Shown here piece by piece: positions 62,432 through 64,000 of a stretch of DNA of 64,000 nucleotides; positions within the stretch are counted from its first letter, which is position 1, and every line of letters starts with the position of its first letter. Both the position numbers and the translations under genes were made by a program. The notes beneath the pieces are model-generated. The model saw only the letters and a program-made list of their open reading frames with translations, did no database searches and was not told where the DNA came from. The stretch is from Nipponacmea schrenckii (taxonomy: Eukaryota > Mollusca > Gastropoda > Lottiidae), in assembly GCA_030562195.1 (NCBI GenBank), contig JAUJPP010000005.1:20509106-20573105 (forward strand), read 5' to 3'.

Positions 62432-62509
62432 ATGGCGAGAAATAAATATATTCTTAGATTTTTATTGATACTTGGGAACCTTCTGAATGTTGACACCACC
62501 CGTTTACAG
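62432..62509 (+). CDS. putative first exon encoding a signal peptide
   Basis: ATG at 62432 opens 26 codons with a signal-peptide shape: a positive n-region (MARNKYILR), a hydrophobic core (FLLILGNLLNV) and a polar tail (DTTRLQ). It ends exactly at a CAG/GTATG splice-donor match, phase 0. A TATATATATAA stretch lies at about 62373-62383, roughly 50-60 bp upstream of the ATG, and a 5-codon uORF starts at 62401. A diverged duplicate lies at 57447-57528. Downstream exons could not be found in the window, so the product is unknown. It could also be part of a non-coding dispersed repeat: differences between the two copies are not concentrated at third codon positions. Confidence 0.35.
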
Positions 62510-62549
62510 GTATGATAATATAAACTAACATTGGAGGTCGAAATTCGTA

Positions 62550-62680
62550 AATTTCTTTAACGTGCACAGCCTGTGCTACATGGGTCCCGGTTCATTGTCC
62601 CATTCAAACGCCTACGCGCCTTTTCCATGTCACTCTCTCCGACCTGCATCACTGACAAGGGGTAACTGAAATGTGGACAC
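62550..62680 (-). mobile_element. SINE fragment of the 53640 family
   Basis: CATTGTCCCATTCAAACGC, CGCCTTTTCCATGTCAC and CTGCATCACTGACAAGGGG match the 53640 and 16240 copies in order. It begins where homology of the exon-like block 62411-62548 ends. Confidence 0.55.
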
Positions 62681-64000
62681 AGAGACAGATACACTTTTAC
62701 ATTACCATTATTCCATTCTGACATTAATTTTTACGTCGTACCATGGATCTAGTGAAGTCATTTTGACATTCGTTATATCGATTTAAATGCAACTGAGTTT
62801 GGCGACATTTAATTACCTCTATGCATTAACGATACAAGGGAGATAACTATAGTTTGTTTCCCAATGTTGTTTACTCCTCTCCGTCTTACTATTCAAGTCT
62901 TTTTCTTATTACAACGCATATAATGTCAGCTCACAAGGAAATGGAAATACCAACATTTTCTATAAACATCGTCACTGCAGAAATAACTGGTTATATCTTA
63001 CCTAGTTTACAACAACAGTCATGTCTGGATACGTTAAACAAATGGTGATGGTTGAATACGTCATATCAGGGTTTGCCCCATAAACAGTTGGTTTGCGACC
63101 GAAATTGTACCTTCTCTTTAATTGTTTTTACAAATTCAGAATGTGATCTTTCACTTTTTTGCCATGAATTGAATCTTAATGTAGCAAATTAGTTCAATAT
63201 TTCGAAAATTTTCCCAGGAGAATTCTCTTAGACGCTCTATAAAAGACTTGCCACCTTGACGCTTCCACAGAGGTACCAAAGTTCGAATTCAGCATCGACA
63301 GTTGTCCCCCTCCCATCAATCCATTTATTAGGCCTACACCAGACCTCCACTGACTGATAAGCTTAATGGTATGCTATCGAAAAGCCATATCAGCCTTTTT
63401 AATATTGTTCTGGTGATAACCGTTATAAATGATATGCTTTTATTGACAAAAGGTTAACCTCAAGTTTTGCTTTTAGTTACAGGAAAAGTAAAAGCTCAAA
63501 TATCTGTTGTCATCTTCACAATGTCACAACGAACTTGGTCTTATACCTTGACTACAAAGTTTCATGTATCATTGAAGTTTATATGTGAAGTCATTTGATT
63601 GGAGTTACGCCTGCGACACAGACGATCATTGGCCTTGACAGAAAGTCTGTAAACGCAAAGCCATACATCCTCTGTTTGGCTGTTTTCGTTGGCGTACGAT
63701 CCAATCAAATCTCTGCATTTCGTGACATAATAATAGTTACTATTGCAGTCAAGATAAATAAGCGCCTACATGACAGTGAACCGATAACTCGAAAAGAGCT
63801 TGCTCTTTAAGCTCCCGCATGTTGTTAATTTCTTACGTTGTTAATGATGTTGATTCATAAAAAGGATTGCTGTGACGTATTGAAGTTAATCACAAAATCT
63901 TGATCAATTAGTCCTTTTTGTTATACAAAAATAGAAATATCAGTCACTTAATCGGGGGAAAGTGTGTCTCATTATAAGCCGCGCCAAGTACAGGTCGATA
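62681..64000. other. intergenic after the exon-like block
   Basis: No downstream exon of the 62432 candidate could be identified. Two short open frames (62854-63048 and 63595-63810) have no domain and no convincing splice context. Confidence 0.45.

Noticed and set aside
63595..63810. 71-codon open frame as a downstream exon of the 62432 candidate
   Set aside because: No convincing acceptor in phase, no Cys-rich or other secreted-domain pattern, and no ATG.
1..64000. CRISPR array, bacterial operon, prophage or integron
   Set aside because: The tandem repeats lack unique spacers, and no prokaryotic genes, ribosome binding sites or terminators are present. Introns and eukaryotic transposons show a nuclear eukaryotic genome.

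Overview
The window reads as a gene-poor, strongly AT-rich stretch of an invertebrate nuclear genome, most probably a mollusc (bivalve or gastropod). The evidence is GT-AG introns, a Hes-type bHLH gene with a C-terminal WRPW, a CR1/L2-type LINE whose ORF opens with a degenerate 2A-like motif, tRNA-derived SINEs carrying a core often seen in molluscan genomes, and many MITEs and minisatellites. There are no operons, bacterial promoters or CRISPR arrays. The taxon call is an inference from gene and repeat style, because no search could be run.

One gene is certain: a three-exon, 293-residue HES1/HES4-like Notch-effector repressor at 36206-37514 on the + strand. Its compact promoter (about 35820-36130) contains a TATA box, a consensus CSL/Su(H) site about 80 bp upstream of the inferred start, two inverted CCAAT boxes inside a 10-bp inverted repeat, two N-boxes and a CACGTG E-box. 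This fits Notch activation combined with autorepression. A second cluster of CSL, E-box and TCF-like motifs 3 kb downstream (40420-40690) is a candidate enhancer.

Two weaker coding candidates are worth testing. One is a small open frame at 9748-10002 lying just downstream of a 26-bp near-palindrome centred on a CRE. The other is a 26-codon signal-peptide-like first exon at 62432-62509, which has a related copy at 57447-57528 that has lost its ATG.

Layout: 0-6 kb, minisatellite/MITE and dispersed repeats. 8.9-10 kb, SINE-like piece and small ORF. 10.9-13 kb, a LINE endonuclease fragment running into a 78-bp higher-order satellite built from three 26-bp monomers, then a possible LINE 3' tail. 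15-18.6 kb, tandem repeats, a CpG-rich block and SINE pieces. 22-29 kb, mostly featureless DNA with copies of a dispersed family. 29.3-32.7 kb, a twice-present repeat block with a freshly inserted LINE tail (exact 15-bp target duplication) and a 97-bp array. 36-37.5 kb, the HES gene. 43-56.6 kb, SINEs, three TTAA-ended MITEs, GGTCA-rich repeats and a textbook 91-bp hAT MITE with an 8-bp target duplication. 57-62.6 kb, the duplicated exon-like block and an 88-bp satellite.

The genes do not form a pathway. The functional story is one developmental regulator with its control DNA sitting in a repeat-rich desert.
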